From Solea solea (lineage: Eukaryota > Chordata > Actinopteri > Pleuronectiformes > Soleidae), in assembly GCF_958295425.1 (NCBI RefSeq), contig NC_081138.1, positions 23,417,886-23,481,885 on the forward strand: a stretch of DNA of 64,000 bases, in the 5' to 3' direction. Position 1 is the first letter of the stretch, and each line of letters begins with the position of its first letter. The notes below the pieces were generated by a model, which saw only the letters and a program-made list of their open reading frames with translations, was not told where the DNA came from and ran no database searches. The position numbers and the translations under genes are program-made. Positions 1 to 14,830 of this stretch are shown here, piece after piece.

Positions 1-2340
1 TTGGACTCATTTTGGACGACATACTAACCTATGACTTTTTTGACTGATTTTGGACGACATACTAACCTATGACTTTTTTGACTGATTTTGGACGACATAG
101 TAACCTATGACTTTTTTCACAGATTTTGGACGACATACCAACTTATGACTTTTTGATTGATTTTGGACGACATACTAACCTGTGACTTTTTGGACTGATT
201 TTGGACGACATACTAACCTATGACTTTTTGACTGATTTTGGAAGACATACTAACCTATGACTTTTTGGACTGATTTTGGACGACATACTAACCTATGACT
301 TTTTGGACTGATTTTGGACGACATACTAACCTATGACTTTTGGACTGATTTTGGACGACATACTAACCTATGACTTTTTGGACTGATTTTGGAAGACAAA
401 CTAACCTATGACTTTTTGACTGATTTTGGAAGACATACTAACCTATGACTTTTTTGACTGATTTTGGACGACATACTAACCTATGACTTTTTTCACAGAT
501 TTCGGACGACATACTAACCTATGACTTTTTGGACTCATTTTGGACGACATACTAACCTATGACTTTTTTGACTGATTTTGGACGACATACTAACCTATGA
601 CTTTTTTGACTGATTTTGGACGACATAGTAACCTATGACTTTTTTCACAGATTTTGGACGACATACTAACTTATGACTTTTTGACTGATTTTGGACGACA
701 TACTAACCTATGACTTTTTGGACTGATTTTGGACGACATACTAACCTATGACTTTTTGGACTGATTTTGGAAGACAAACTAACCTATGACTTTTTGACTG
801 ATTTTGGAAGACATACTAACCTATGACTTTTTTGACTGATTTTGGACGACATACTAACCTATGACTTTTTTCACTGATTTTGGACGACATACTAACCTAT
901 GACTTTTTTGACTGATTTTGGACGACATACTAACCTATGACTTTTTGACTGATTTTGGACGACATACGAACCTATGACTTTTTTGACTGATTTTGGACGA
1001 CATAGTAACCTATGACTTTTTTCACAGATTTTGGACGACATACTAACCTATGACTTTTTTCACTGATTTTGGACGACATACTAACCTATGACTTTTTGGA
1101 CTGATTTTGGACGACATACTAACCTATGACTTTTTTGACTGATTTTGGACGACATAGTAACCTATGACTTTTTTCACAGATTTTGGACGACATACCAACT
1201 TATGACTTTTTGACTGATTTTGGACGACATACTAACCTGTGACTTTTTGGACTGATTTTGGACGACATACTAACCTATGACTTTTTGACTGATTTTGGAA
1301 GACATACTAACCTATGACTTTTTTGACTGATTTTGGACGACATACTAACCTATGACTTTTTTCACAGATTTTGGACGACATACTAACCTATGACTTTTTT
1401 GACTGATTTTGGACGACATAGTAACCTATGACTTTTTTCACAGATTTTGGACGACATACTAACTTATGACTTTTTGACTGATTTTGGACGACATACTAAC
1501 CTATGACTTTTTGGACTGATTTTGGACGACATACTAACCTATGACTTTTTGGACTGATTTTGGAAGACAAACTAACCTATGACTTTTTGACTGATTTTGG
1601 AAGACATACTAACCTATGACTTTTTTGACTGATTTTGGACGACATACTAACCTATGACTTTTTTCACAGATTTTGGACGACATAGTAACCTATGACTTTT
1701 TTCACAGATTTTGGACGACATACCAACTTATGACTTTTTGACTGATTTTGGACGACATACTAACCTGTGACTTTTTGACAGATTTTGGACGACATACTAA
1801 CCTATGACTTTTTTGACTGATTTTGGACGACATACTAACCTATGACTTTTTTCACAGATTTTGGACGACATACTAACCTATGACTTTTTTCACTGATTTT
1901 GGACGACATACTAACCTATGACTTTTTTGACTGATTTTGGAAGACATACTAACCTATGACTTTTTTGACTGATTTTGGACGACATAGTAACCTATGACTT
2001 TTTTCACAGATTTTGGACGACATACGAACCTATGACTTTTTTGACTGATTTTGAACGACATACTAACCTATGACTTTTTGGACTGATTTTGGACGACATA
2101 CTAACCTATGACTTTTTGGACTGATTTTGGACGACAAACTAACCTATGACTTTTTGGACTGATTTTGGACGACATACTAACCTATGACTTTTTGACAGAT
2201 TTTGGACGACATACTAACCTATGACTTTTTTCACAGATTTTGGACGACATACTAACCTATGACTTTTTTGACTGATTTTGGACGACATACTAACCTATGA
2301 CTTTTTTGACTGATTTTGGACGACATACTAACCTATGACT
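1..2340 (+). repeat. Higher-order repeat copy 1 (offset 3,139 bp)
   Basis: This segment matches 3,140-5,479 at a constant offset of 3,139 bp (about 83 monomers). Markers agree exactly: the rare TTGATTGA spacer near 151 and 3,290, GGACTCATTT at 531 and 3,670, the first TACGAAC body at 968 and 4,107, and the rare TTGAACGACA body at 2,051 and 5,190. The match ends where copy 1 has a T6-CACAG spacer (about 2,341) and copy 2 has T6-GACTCA (about 5,480). The duplicated unit extends left beyond the window. Edges were read by eye. Confidence 0.88.
46..83 (+). repeat. Reference satellite monomer (38 bp)
   Basis: The first fully canonical monomer in the window. Counting its first base G as 1: a T4 tract at 3-6, GGACGACA at 7-14, TACTAAC at 15-21, CTATGAC at 22-28, a T6 tract at 29-34 and GACT at 35-38. 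It has one CpG (10-11). The centres of the T6 tract and of the next monomer's T4 tract are 11 bp apart, about one helical turn, while the monomer itself is about 3.6 turns. The start point is arbitrary, as in any tandem repeat. Confidence 0.95.
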
Positions 2341-3139
2341 TTTTTCACAGATTTTGGACGACATACTAACCTATGACTTTTTGGACTGATTTTGGACGAC
2401 ATACTAACCTATGACTTTTTGGACTGATTTTGGAAGACAAACTAACCTATGACTTTTTGGACTGATTTTGGACGACATACTAACCTATGACTTTTTGGAC
2501 TGATTTTGGAAGACAAACTAACCTATGACTTTTTGACTGATTTTGGAAGACATACTAACCTATGACTTTTTTGACTGATTTTGGACGACATACTAACCTA
2601 TGACTTTTTTCACAGATTTCGGACGACATACTAACCTATGACTTTTTGGACTCATTTTGGACGACATACTAACCTATGACTTTTTTGACTGATTTTGGAC
2701 GACATACTATAACCTATGACTTTTTGACTGATTTTGGACGACATACTAACCTATGACTTTTTTCACAGATTTTGGACGACATACTAACCTATGACTTTTT
2801 GGACTGATTTTGGACGACATACTAACCTATGACTTTTTGGACTGATTTTGGAAGACAAACTAACCTATGACTTTTTGGACTGATTTTGGACGACATACTA
2901 ACCTATGACTTTTTGGACTGATTTTGGAAGACAAACTAACCTATGACTTTTTTGACTGATTTTGGAAGACATACTAACCTATGACTTTTTGGACTCATTT
3001 TGGACGACATACTAACCTATGACTTTTTTGACTGATTTTGGAAGACAAACTAACCTATGACTTTTTGACTGATTTTGGAAGACATACTAACCTATGACTT
3101 TTTTGACTGATTTTGGACGACATACTAACCTATGACTTT

Positions 3140-5479
3140 TTGGACTCATTTTGGACGACATACTAACCTATGACTTTTTTGACTGATTTTGGACGACATA
3201 CTAACCTATGACTTTTTTGACTGATTTTGGACGACATAGTAACCTATGACTTTTTTCACAGATTTTGGACGACATACCAACTTATGACTTTTTGATTGAT
3301 TTTGGACGACATACTAACCTGTGACTTTTTGGACTGATTTTGGACGACATACTAACCTATGACTTTTTGACTGATTTTGGAAGACATACTAACCTATGAC
3401 TTTTTGGACTGATTTTGGACGACATACTAACCTATGACTTTTTGGACTGATTTTGGACGACATACTAACCTATGACTTTTGGACTGATTTTGGACGACAT
3501 ACTAACCTATGACTTTTTGGACTGATTTTGGAAGACAAACTAACCTATGACTTTTTGACTGATTTTGGAAGACATACTAACCTATGACTTTTTTGACTGA
3601 TTTTGGACGACATACTAACCTATGACTTTTTTCACAGATTTCGGACGACATACTAACCTATGACTTTTTGGACTCATTTTGGACGACATACTAACCTATG
3701 ACTTTTTTGACTGATTTTGGACGACATACTAACCTATGACTTTTTTGACTGATTTTGGACGACATAGTAACCTATGACTTTTTTCACAGATTTTGGACGA
3801 CATACTAACTTATGACTTTTTGACTGATTTTGGACGACATACTAACCTATGACTTTTTGGACTGATTTTGGACGACATACTAACCTATGACTTTTTGGAC
3901 TGATTTTGGAAGACAAACTAACCTATGACTTTTTGACTGATTTTGGAAGACATACTAACCTATGACTTTTTTGACTGATTTTGGACGACATACTAACCTA
4001 TGACTTTTTTCACTGATTTTGGACGACATACTAACCTATGACTTTTTTGACTGATTTTGGACGACATACTAACCTATGACTTTTTGACTGATTTTGGACG
4101 ACATACGAACCTATGACTTTTTTGACTGATTTTGGACGACATAGTAACCTATGACTTTTTTCACAGATTTTGGACGACATACTAACCTATGACTTTTTTC
4201 ACTGATTTTGGACGACATACTAACCTATGACTTTTTGGACTGATTTTGGACGACATACTAACCTATGACTTTTTTGACTGATTTTGGACGACATAGTAAC
4301 CTATGACTTTTTTCACAGATTTTGGACGACATACCAACTTATGACTTTTTGACTGATTTTGGACGACATACTAACCTGTGACTTTTTGGACTGATTTTGG
4401 ACGACATACTAACCTATGACTTTTTGACTGATTTTGGAAGACATACTAACCTATGACTTTTTTGACTGATTTTGGACGACATACTAACCTATGACTTTTT
4501 TCACAGATTTTGGACGACATACTAACCTATGACTTTTTTGACTGATTTTGGACGACATAGTAACCTATGACTTTTTTCACAGATTTTGGACGACATACTA
4601 ACTTATGACTTTTTGACTGATTTTGGACGACATACTAACCTATGACTTTTTGGACTGATTTTGGACGACATACTAACCTATGACTTTTTGGACTGATTTT
4701 GGAAGACAAACTAACCTATGACTTTTTGACTGATTTTGGAAGACATACTAACCTATGACTTTTTTGACTGATTTTGGACGACATACTAACCTATGACTTT
4801 TTTCACAGATTTTGGACGACATAGTAACCTATGACTTTTTTCACAGATTTTGGACGACATACCAACTTATGACTTTTTGACTGATTTTGGACGACATACT
4901 AACCTGTGACTTTTTGACAGATTTTGGACGACATACTAACCTATGACTTTTTTGACTGATTTTGGACGACATACTAACCTATGACTTTTTTCACAGATTT
5001 TGGACGACATACTAACCTATGACTTTTTTCACTGATTTTGGACGACATACTAACCTATGACTTTTTTGACTGATTTTGGAAGACATACTAACCTATGACT
5101 TTTTTGACTGATTTTGGACGACATAGTAACCTATGACTTTTTTCACAGATTTTGGACGACATACGAACCTATGACTTTTTTGACTGATTTTGAACGACAT
5201 ACTAACCTATGACTTTTTGGACTGATTTTGGACGACATACTAACCTATGACTTTTTGGACTGATTTTGGACGACAAACTAACCTATGACTTTTTGGACTG
5301 ATTTTGGACGACATACTAACCTATGACTTTTTGACAGATTTTGGACGACATACTAACCTATGACTTTTTTCACAGATTTTGGACGACATACTAACCTATG
5401 ACTTTTTTGACTGATTTTGGACGACATACTAACCTATGACTTTTTTGACTGATTTTGGACGACATACTAACCTATGACT
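3140..5479 (+). repeat. Higher-order repeat copy 2 (offset 3,139 bp)
   Basis: Second copy of 1-2,340. Its right part is copied again 1,474 bp further on, so this region was duplicated at two scales, and part of it (about 3,210-4,985) reappears at about 24,030-25,806. That nested pattern implies successive events rather than one amplification. Confidence 0.87.
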
Positions 5480-7180
5480 TTTTTGACTCATTTTGGACGA
5501 CATACTAACCTATGACTTTTTTGACTGATTTTGGACGACATACTAACCTATGACTTTTTGACTGATTTTGGACGACATACGAACCTATGACTTTTTTGAC
5601 TGATTTTGGACGACATAGTAACCTATGACTTTTTTCACAGATTTTGGACGACATACTAACCTATGACTTTTTTCACTGATTTTGGACGACATACTAACCT
5701 ATGACTTTTTGGACTGATTTTGGACGACATACTAACCTATGACTTTTTTGACTGATTTTGGACGACATAGTAACCTATGACTTTTTTCACAGATTTTGGA
5801 CGACATACCAACTTATGACTTTTTGACTGATTTTGGACGACATACTAACCTGTGACTTTTTGGACTGATTTTGGACGACATACTAACCTATGACTTTTTG
5901 ACTGATTTTGGAAGACATACTAACCTATGACTTTTTTGACTGATTTTGGACGACATACTAACCTATGACTTTTTTCACAGATTTTGGACGACATACTAAC
6001 CTATGACTTTTTTGACTGATTTTGGACGACATAGTAACCTATGACTTTTTTCACAGATTTTGGACGACATACTAACTTATGACTTTTTGACTGATTTTGG
6101 ACGACATACTAACCTATGACTTTTTGGACTGATTTTGGACGACATACTAACCTATGACTTTTTGGACTGATTTTGGAAGACAAACTAACCTATGACTTTT
6201 TGACTGATTTTGGAAGACATACTAACCTATGACTTTTTTGACTGATTTTGGACGACATACTAACCTATGACTTTTTTCACAGATTTTGGACGACATAGTA
6301 ACCTATGACTTTTTTCACAGATTTTGGACGACATACCAACTTATGACTTTTTGACTGATTTTGGACGACATACTAACCTGTGACTTTTTGACAGATTTTG
6401 GACGACATACTAACCTATGACTTTTTTGACTGATTTTGGACGACATACTAACCTATGACTTTTTTCACAGATTTTGGACGACATACTAACCTATGACTTT
6501 TTTCACTGATTTTGGACGACATACTAACCTATGACTTTTTTGACTGATTTTGGAAGACATACTAACCTATGACTTTTTTGACTGATTTTGGACGACATAG
6601 TAACCTATGACTTTTTTCACAGATTTTGGACGACATACGAACCTATGACTTTTTTGACTGATTTTGAACGACATACTAACCTATGACTTTTTGGACTGAT
6701 TTTGGACGACATACTAACCTATGACTTTTTGGACTGATTTTGGACGACAAACTAACCTATGACTTTTTGGACTGATTTTGGACGACATACTAACCTATGA
6801 CTTTTTGACAGATTTTGGACGACATACTAACCTATGACTTTTTTCACAGATTTTGGACGACATACTAACCTATGACTTTTTTGACTGATTTTGGACGACA
6901 TACTAACCTATGACTTTTTTGACTGATTTTGGACGACATACTAACCTATGACTTTTTTGACTCATTTTGGACGACATACTAACCTATGACTTTTTTGACT
7001 GATTTTGGACGACATACTAACCTATGACTTTTTGACTGATTTTGGACGACATACGAACCTATGACTTTTTTGACTGATTTTGGACGACATAGTAACCTAT
7101 GACTTTTTTCACAGATTTTGGACGACATACTAACCTATGACTTTTTTCACTGATTTTGGACGACATACTAACCTATGACT
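4016..7180 (+). repeat. Tandem 1,474-bp higher-order unit, about 2.1 copies
   Basis: Constant offset of 1,474 bp (about 39 monomers): TACGAAC bodies at 4,107, 5,581 and 7,055; CCTGTGAC bodies at 4,377 and 5,851; the rare TTGAACG body at 5,190 and 6,664. The third copy breaks off near 7,180, where a GGAAGACAAAC body replaces the expected one. A single spacer difference (CACTGA against GACTCA) marks the left edge near 4,010 and 5,485. Confidence 0.86.
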
Positions 7181-7449
7181 TTTTTGACTGATTTTGGAAG
7201 ACAAACTAACCTATGACTTTTTGACTGATTTTGGAAGACATACTAACCTATGACTTTTTTGACTGATTTTGGACGACATACTAACCTATGACTTTTTTCA
7301 CAGATTTCGGACGACATACTAACCTATGACTTTTTGGACTCATTTTGGACGACATACTAACCTATGACTTTTTTGACTGATTTTGGACGACATACTAACC
7401 TATGACTTTTTGACTGATTTTGGAAGACATACTAACCTATGACTTTTTT

Positions 7450-9674
7450 GACTGATTTTGGACGACATACTAACCTATGACTTTTTTCACAGATTTTGGA
7501 CGACATACTAACCTATGACTTTTTTGACTGATTTTGGACGACATACTAACCTATGACTTTTTGGACTGATTTTGGACGACATACTAACCTATGACTTTTT
7601 TGACTGATTTTGGACGACATAGTAACCTATGACTTTTTTCACAGATTTTGGACGACATACCAACTTATGACTTTTTGACTGATTTTGGACGACATACTAA
7701 CCTGTGACTTTTTGACAGATTTTGGACGACATACTAACCTATGACTTTTTTGACTGATTTTGGACGACATACTAACCTATGACTTTTTTGACTGATTTTG
7801 GACGACATACTAACCTATGACTTTTTGGACTGATTTTGGACGACAAACTAACCTATGACTTTTTGGACTGATTTTGGACGACATACTAACCTATGACTTT
7901 TTGACAGATTTTGGACGACATACTAACCTATGACTTTTTTGACTGATTTTGGACTACATACTAACCTATGACTTTTTTGACTGATTTTGGACGACATACT
8001 AACCTATGACTTTTTTCACAGATTTTGGACGACATACTAACCTATGACTTTTTTGACTCATTTTGGACGACATACTAACCTATGACTTTTTTGACTGATT
8101 TTGGACGACATACTAACCTATGACTTTTTTGACTCATTTTGGACGACATACTAACCTATGACTTTTTTGACTGATTTTGGACGACATACGAACCTATGAC
8201 TTTTTTGACTGATTTTGGACGACATAGTAACCTATGACTTTTTTCACAGATTTTGGACGACATACTAACCTATGACTTTTTTCACTGATTTTGGACGACA
8301 TACTAACCTATGACTTTTTTGACTGATTTTGGAAGACATACTAACCTATGACTTTTTGGACTGATTTTGGACGACATACTAACCTATGACTTTTTTCACA
8401 GATTTTGGACGACATACTAACCTATGACTTTTTTGACTGATTTTGGACGACATACTAACCTATGACTTTTTGACTGATTTTGGACGACATACGAACCTAT
8501 GACTTTTTTGACTGATTTTGGACGACATAGTAACCTATGACTTTTTTTCACTGATTTTGGACGACATACTAACCTATGACTTTTTTCACAGATTTTGGAC
8601 GACATACTAACCTATGACTTTTTTGACTGATTTTGGACGACATACTAACCTATGACTTTTTGGACTGATTTTGGACGACATACTAACCTATGACTTTTTT
8701 GACTGATTTTGGACGACATAGTAACCTATGACTTTTTTCACAGATTTTGGACGACATACCAACTTATGACTTTTTGACTGATTTTGGACGACATACTAAC
8801 CTGTGACTTTTTGACAGATTTTGGACGACATACTAACCTATGACTTTTTTGACTGATTTTGGACGACATACTAACCTATGACTTTTTTGACTGATTTTGG
8901 ACGACATACTAACCTATGACTTTTTGGACTGATTTTGGACGACAAACTAACCTATGACTTTTTGGACTGATTTTGGACGACATACTAACCTATGACTTTT
9001 TGACAGATTTTGGACGACATACTAACCTATGACTTTTTTGACTGATTTTGGACTACATACTAACCTATGACTTTTTTGACTGATTTTGGACGACATACTA
9101 ACCTATGACTTTTTTCACAGATTTTGGACGACATACTAACCTATGACTTTTTTGACTCATTTTGGACGACATACTAACCTATGACTTTTTTGACTGATTT
9201 TGGACGACATACTAACCTATGACTTTTTTGACTCATTTTGGACGACATACTAACCTATGACTTTTTTGACTGATTTTGGACGACATACGAACCTATGACT
9301 TTTTTGACTGATTTTGGACGACATAGTAACCTATGACTTTTTTCACAGATTTTGGACGACATACTAACCTATGACTTTTTTCACTGATTTTGGACGACAT
9401 ACTAACCTATGACTTTTTTGACTGATTTTGGAAGACATACTAACCTATGACTTTTTGGACTGATTTTGGACGACATACTAACCTATGACTTTTTTCACAG
9501 ATTTTGGACGACATACTAACCTATGACTTTTTTGACTGATTTTGGACGACATACTAACCTATGACTTTTTGACTGATTTTGGACGACATACGAACCTATG
9601 ACTTTTTTGACTGATTTTGGACGACATAGTAACCTATGACTTTTTTTCACTGATTTTGGACGACATACTAACCT
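7450..9674 (+). repeat. Tandem 1,099-bp higher-order unit, two copies
   Basis: Offset of 1,099 bp (about 29 monomers). The rare GGACTACA body lies at 7,951 and 9,050, CCTGTGAC at 7,703 and 8,802, and the T7-CACTGA spacer is also duplicated. A further related copy follows at about 10,000-10,740, with its GGACTACA body at 10,036, but one monomer out of step: parts align at an offset of 986 bp and parts at 1,022 bp. Confidence 0.85.
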
Positions 9675-12600
9675 ATGACTTTTTGGACTGATTTTGGACG
9701 ACATACTAACCTATGACTTTTTGGACTGATTTTGGACGACATACTAACCTATGACTTTTTGGACTGATTTTGGACGACATACTAACCTATGACTTTTTGG
9801 ACTGATTTTGGAAGACAAACTAACCTATGACTTTTTGACTGATTTTGGAAGACATACTAACCTATGACTTTTTTGACTGATTTTGGACGACATACTAACC
9901 TATGACTTTTTTCACAGATTTTGGACGACATACTAACCTATGACTTTTTTGACTGATTTTGGACGACATACTAACCTATGACTTTTTGACTGATTTTGGA
10001 CGACATACTAACCTATGACTTTTTTGACTGATTTTGGACTACATACTAACCTATGACTTTTTTGACTGATTTTGGACGACATACTAACCTATGACTTTTT
10101 TCACAGATTTTGGACGACATACTAACCTATGACTTTTTTGACTCATTTTGGACGACATACTAACCTATGACTTTTTTGACTGATTTTGGACGACATACTA
10201 ACCTATGACTTTTTTGACTCATTTTGGACGACATACTAACCTATGACTTTTTTGACTGATTTTGGACGACATACTAACCTATGACTTTTTGACTGATTTT
10301 GGACGACATACGAACCTATGACTTTTTTGACTGATTTTGGACGACATAGTAACCTATGACTTTTTTCACAGATTTTGGACGACATACTAACCTATGACTT
10401 TTTTCACTGATTTTGGACGACATACTAACCTATGACTTTTTTGACTGATTTTGGAAGACATACTAACCTATGACTTTTTGGACTGATTTTCGACGACATA
10501 CTAACCTATGACTTTTTGACTGATTTTGGACGACATACTAACCTATGACTTTTTTGACTGATTTTGGACGACATACTAACCTATGACTTTTTGACTGATT
10601 TTGGACGACATACGAACCTATGACTTTTTTGACTGATTTTGGACGACATAGTAACCTATGACTTTTTTTCACTGATTTTGGACGACATACTAACCTATGA
10701 CTTTTTGGACTGATTTTGGACGACATACTAACCTATGACTTTTTGGACTGATTTTGGACGACATACTAACCTATGACTTTTTGGACTGATTTTGGACGAC
10801 ATACTAACCTATGACTTTTTGGACTGATTTTGGAAGACAAACTAACCTATGACTTTTTGACTGATTTTGGAAGACATACTAACCTATGACTTTTTTGACT
10901 GATTTTGGACGACATACTAACCTATGACTTTTTTCACAGATTTTGGACGACATACTAACCTATGACTTTTTTGACTGATTTTGGACGACATACTAACCTA
11001 TGACTTTTTGACTCATTTTGGACGACATACTAACCTATGACTTTTTTGACTGATTTTGGACTACATACTAACCTATGACTTTTTTGACTGATTTTGGACG
11101 ACATACTAACCTATGACTTTTTTCACAGATTTTGGACGACATACTAACCTATGACTTTTTTGACTCATTTTGGACGACATACTAACCTATGACTTTTTTG
11201 ACTGATTTTGGACGACATACTAACCTATGACTTTTTTGACTCATTTTGGACGACATACGAACCTATGACTTTTTTGACTGATTTTGGACGACATAGTAAC
11301 CTATGACTTTTTTCACAGATTTTGGACGACATACGAACCTATGACTTTTTTGACTGATTTTGAACGACATACTAACCTATGACTTTTTGGACTGATTTTG
11401 GAGGACATACTAACCTATGACTTTTTGGACTGATTTTGGACGACAAACTAACCTATGACTTTTTGGACTGATTTTGGACGACATACTAACCTATGACTTT
11501 TTGACAGATTTTGGACGACATACTAACCTATGACTTTTTTGACTGATTTTGGACGACATACTAACCTATGACTTTTTTGACTGATTTTGGACGACATACT
11601 AACCTATGACTTTTTGGACTGATTTTGGACGACAAACTAACCTATGACTTTTTGGACTGATTTTGGACGACATACTAACCTATGACTTTTTTGACTGATT
11701 TTGGACGACATACTAACCTATGACTTTTTTGACTGATTTTGGACGACATACTAACCTATGACTTTTTTGACTCATTTTGGACGACATACTAACCTATGAC
11801 TTTTTTGACTGATTTTGGACGACATACTAACCTATGACTTTTTGACTGATTTTGGACGACATACGAACCTATGACTTTTTTGACTGATTTTGGACGACAT
11901 AGTAACCTATGACTTTTTTCACAGATTTTGGACGACATACTAACCTATGACTTTTTTCACTGATTTTGGACGACATACTAACCTATGACTTTTTTGACTG
12001 ATTTTGGAAGACATACTAACCTATGACTTTTTGGACTGATTTTGGACGACATACTAACCTATGACTTTTTGGACTGATTTTGGAAGACAAACTAACCTAT
12101 GACTTTTTGACTGATTTTGGAAGACATACTAACCTATGACTTTTTTGACTGATTTTGGACGACATACTAACCTATGACTTTTTTCACAGATTTCGGACGA
12201 CATACTAACCTATGACTTTTTGGACTCATTTTGGACGACATACTAACCTATGACTTTTTTGACTGATTTTGGACGACATACTAACCTATGACTTTTTTGA
12301 CTGATTTTGGACGACATAGTAACCTATGACTTTTTTCACAGATTTTGGACGACATACTAACTTATGACTTTTTGACTGATTTTGGACGACATACTAACCT
12401 ATGACTTTTTGGACTGATTTTGGACGACATACTAACCTATGACTTTTTGGACTGATTTTGGAAGACAAACTAACCTATGCCTTTTTGACTGATTTTGGAC
12501 GACATAGTAACCTATGACTTTTTTCACAGATTTTGGACGACATACCAACTTATGACTTTTTGACTGATTTTGGACGACATACTAACCTGTGACTTTTTGG

Positions 12601-14450
12601 ACTGATTTTGGACGACATACTAACCTATGACTTTTTGACTGATTTTGGAAGACATACTAACCTATGACTTTTTTGACTGATTTTGGACGACATACTAACC
12701 TATGACTTTTTTCACAGATTTTGGACGACATACTAACCTATGACTTTTTTGACTGATTTTGGACGACATACTAACCTATGACTTTTTTCACTGATTTTGG
12801 ACGACATACTAACCTATGACTTTTTTGACTGATTTTGGAAGACATACTAACCTTTGACTTTTTGGACTGATTTTGGACGACATACTAACCTATGACTTTT
12901 TGGACTGATTTTGGAAGACAAACTAACCTATGACTTTTTGACTGATTTTGGAAGACATACTAACCTATGACTTTTTTGACTGATTTTGGACGACATACTA
13001 ACCTATGACTTTTTTGACTGATTTTGGACGACATACTAACCTATGACTTTTTTGACTGATTTTGGACGACATACTAACCTATGACTTTTTGGACTGATTT
13101 TGGACGACAAACTAACCTATGACTTTTTGGACTGATTTTGGACGACATACTAACCTATGACTTTTTGACAGATTTTGGACGACATACTAACCTATGACTT
13201 TTTTGACTGATTTTGGACTACATACTAACCTATGACTTTTTTGACTGATTTTGGACGACATACTAACCTATGACTTTTTTCACAGATTTTGGACGACATA
13301 CTAACCTATGACTTTTTTGACTGATTTTGGACGACATACTAACCTATGACTTTTTTGACTGATTTTGGACGACATACTAACCTATGACTTTTTTGACTCA
13401 TTTTGGACGACATACTAACCTATGACTTTTTTGACTGATTTTGGACGACATACTAACCTATGACTTTTTGACTGATTTTGGACGACATACGAACCTATGA
13501 CTTTTTTGACTGATTTTGGACGACATAGTAACCTATGACTTTTTGGACTGATTTTGGACGACATACTAACCTATGACTTTTTGGACTGATTTTGGAAGAC
13601 AAACTAACCTATGCCTTTTTGACTGATTTTGGAAGACATACTAACCTATGACTTTTTTGACTGATTTTGGACGACATACTAACCTATGACTTTTTTCACA
13701 GATTTTGGACGACATACTAACCTATGACTTTTTTGACTGATTTTGGACGACATACTAACCTATGACTTTTTGACTGATTTTGGACGACATACGAACCTAT
13801 GACTTTTTTGACTGATTTTGGACGACATAGTAACCTATGACTTTTTTCACAGATTTTGGACGACATACTAACCTATGACTTTTTTCACTGATTTTGGACG
13901 ACATACTAACCTATGACTTTTTGGACTGATTTTGGACGACATACTAACCTATGACTTTTTTGACTGATTTTGGACGACATAGTAACCTATGACTTTTTTC
14001 ACAGATTTTGGACGACATACCAACTTATGACTTTTTGACTGATTTTGGACGACATACTAACCTGTGACTTTTTGGACTGATTTTGGACGACATACTAACC
14101 TATGACTTTTTGACTGATTTTGGAAGACATACTAACCTATGACTTTTTTGACTGATTTTGGACGACATACTAACCTATGACTTTTTTCACAGATTTTGGA
14201 CGACATACTAACCTATGACTTTTTTGACTGATTTTGGACGACATACTAACCTATGACTTTTTTCACTGATTTTGGACGACATACTAACCTATGACTTTTT
14301 TGACTGATTTTGGAAGACATACTAACCTTTGACTTTTTGGACTGATTTTGGACGACATACTAACCTATGACTTTTTGGACTGATTTTGGAAGACAAACTA
14401 ACCTATGACTTTTTGACTGATTTTGGAAGACATACTAACCTATGACTTTT

Positions 14451-14830
14451 TTGACTGATTTTGGACGACATAGTAACCTATGACTTTTTTCACAGATTTT
14501 GGACGACATACTAACCTATGACTTTTTTCACAGATTTTGGACGACATACTAACCTATGACTTTTTGGACTGATTTTGGACGACATACTAACCTATGACTT
14601 TTTTGACTGATTTTGGACGACATAGTAACCTATGACTTTTTTGACTGATTTTGGACGACATAGTAACCTATGACTTTTTTCACAGATTTTGGACGACATA
14701 CTAACCTATGACTTTTTTCACAGATTTTGGACGACATACTAACCTATGACTTTTTGGACTGATTTTGGACGACATACTAACCTATGACTTTTTTGACTGA
14801 TTTTGGACGACATAGTAACCTATGACTTTT
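14451..14830 (+). repeat. 190-bp (5-monomer) tandem duplication
   Basis: Bases 14,451-14,640 and 14,641-14,830 carry the same series of five monomers: TAGTAACC with CACAG, TACTAACC with CACAG, TACTAACC with GGACTGA, TACTAACC with GACTGA, and TAGTAACC. This is among the shortest perfect duplications seen and shows that exchange also works at a scale of a few monomers. Confidence 0.8.

Noticed and set aside
61..120. TAGTAACC variant as a 5' splice donor on the plus strand
   Set aside because: The context ATA-GTAACC fits the donor consensus poorly (no AG before GT, no GT at +5/+6).
8417..8605. Minus-strand open frame of 62 codons, with near-identical copies at 9,516-9,704, 10,538-10,726 and 25,795-25,983
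   Set aside because: It is satellite read through where a T7 spacer and the mix of 37- and 38-bp monomers happen to avoid stops. The protein is a Lys/Ser/Arg-rich repeat of the monomer, with no domain, and the copies exist because the DNA was duplicated.
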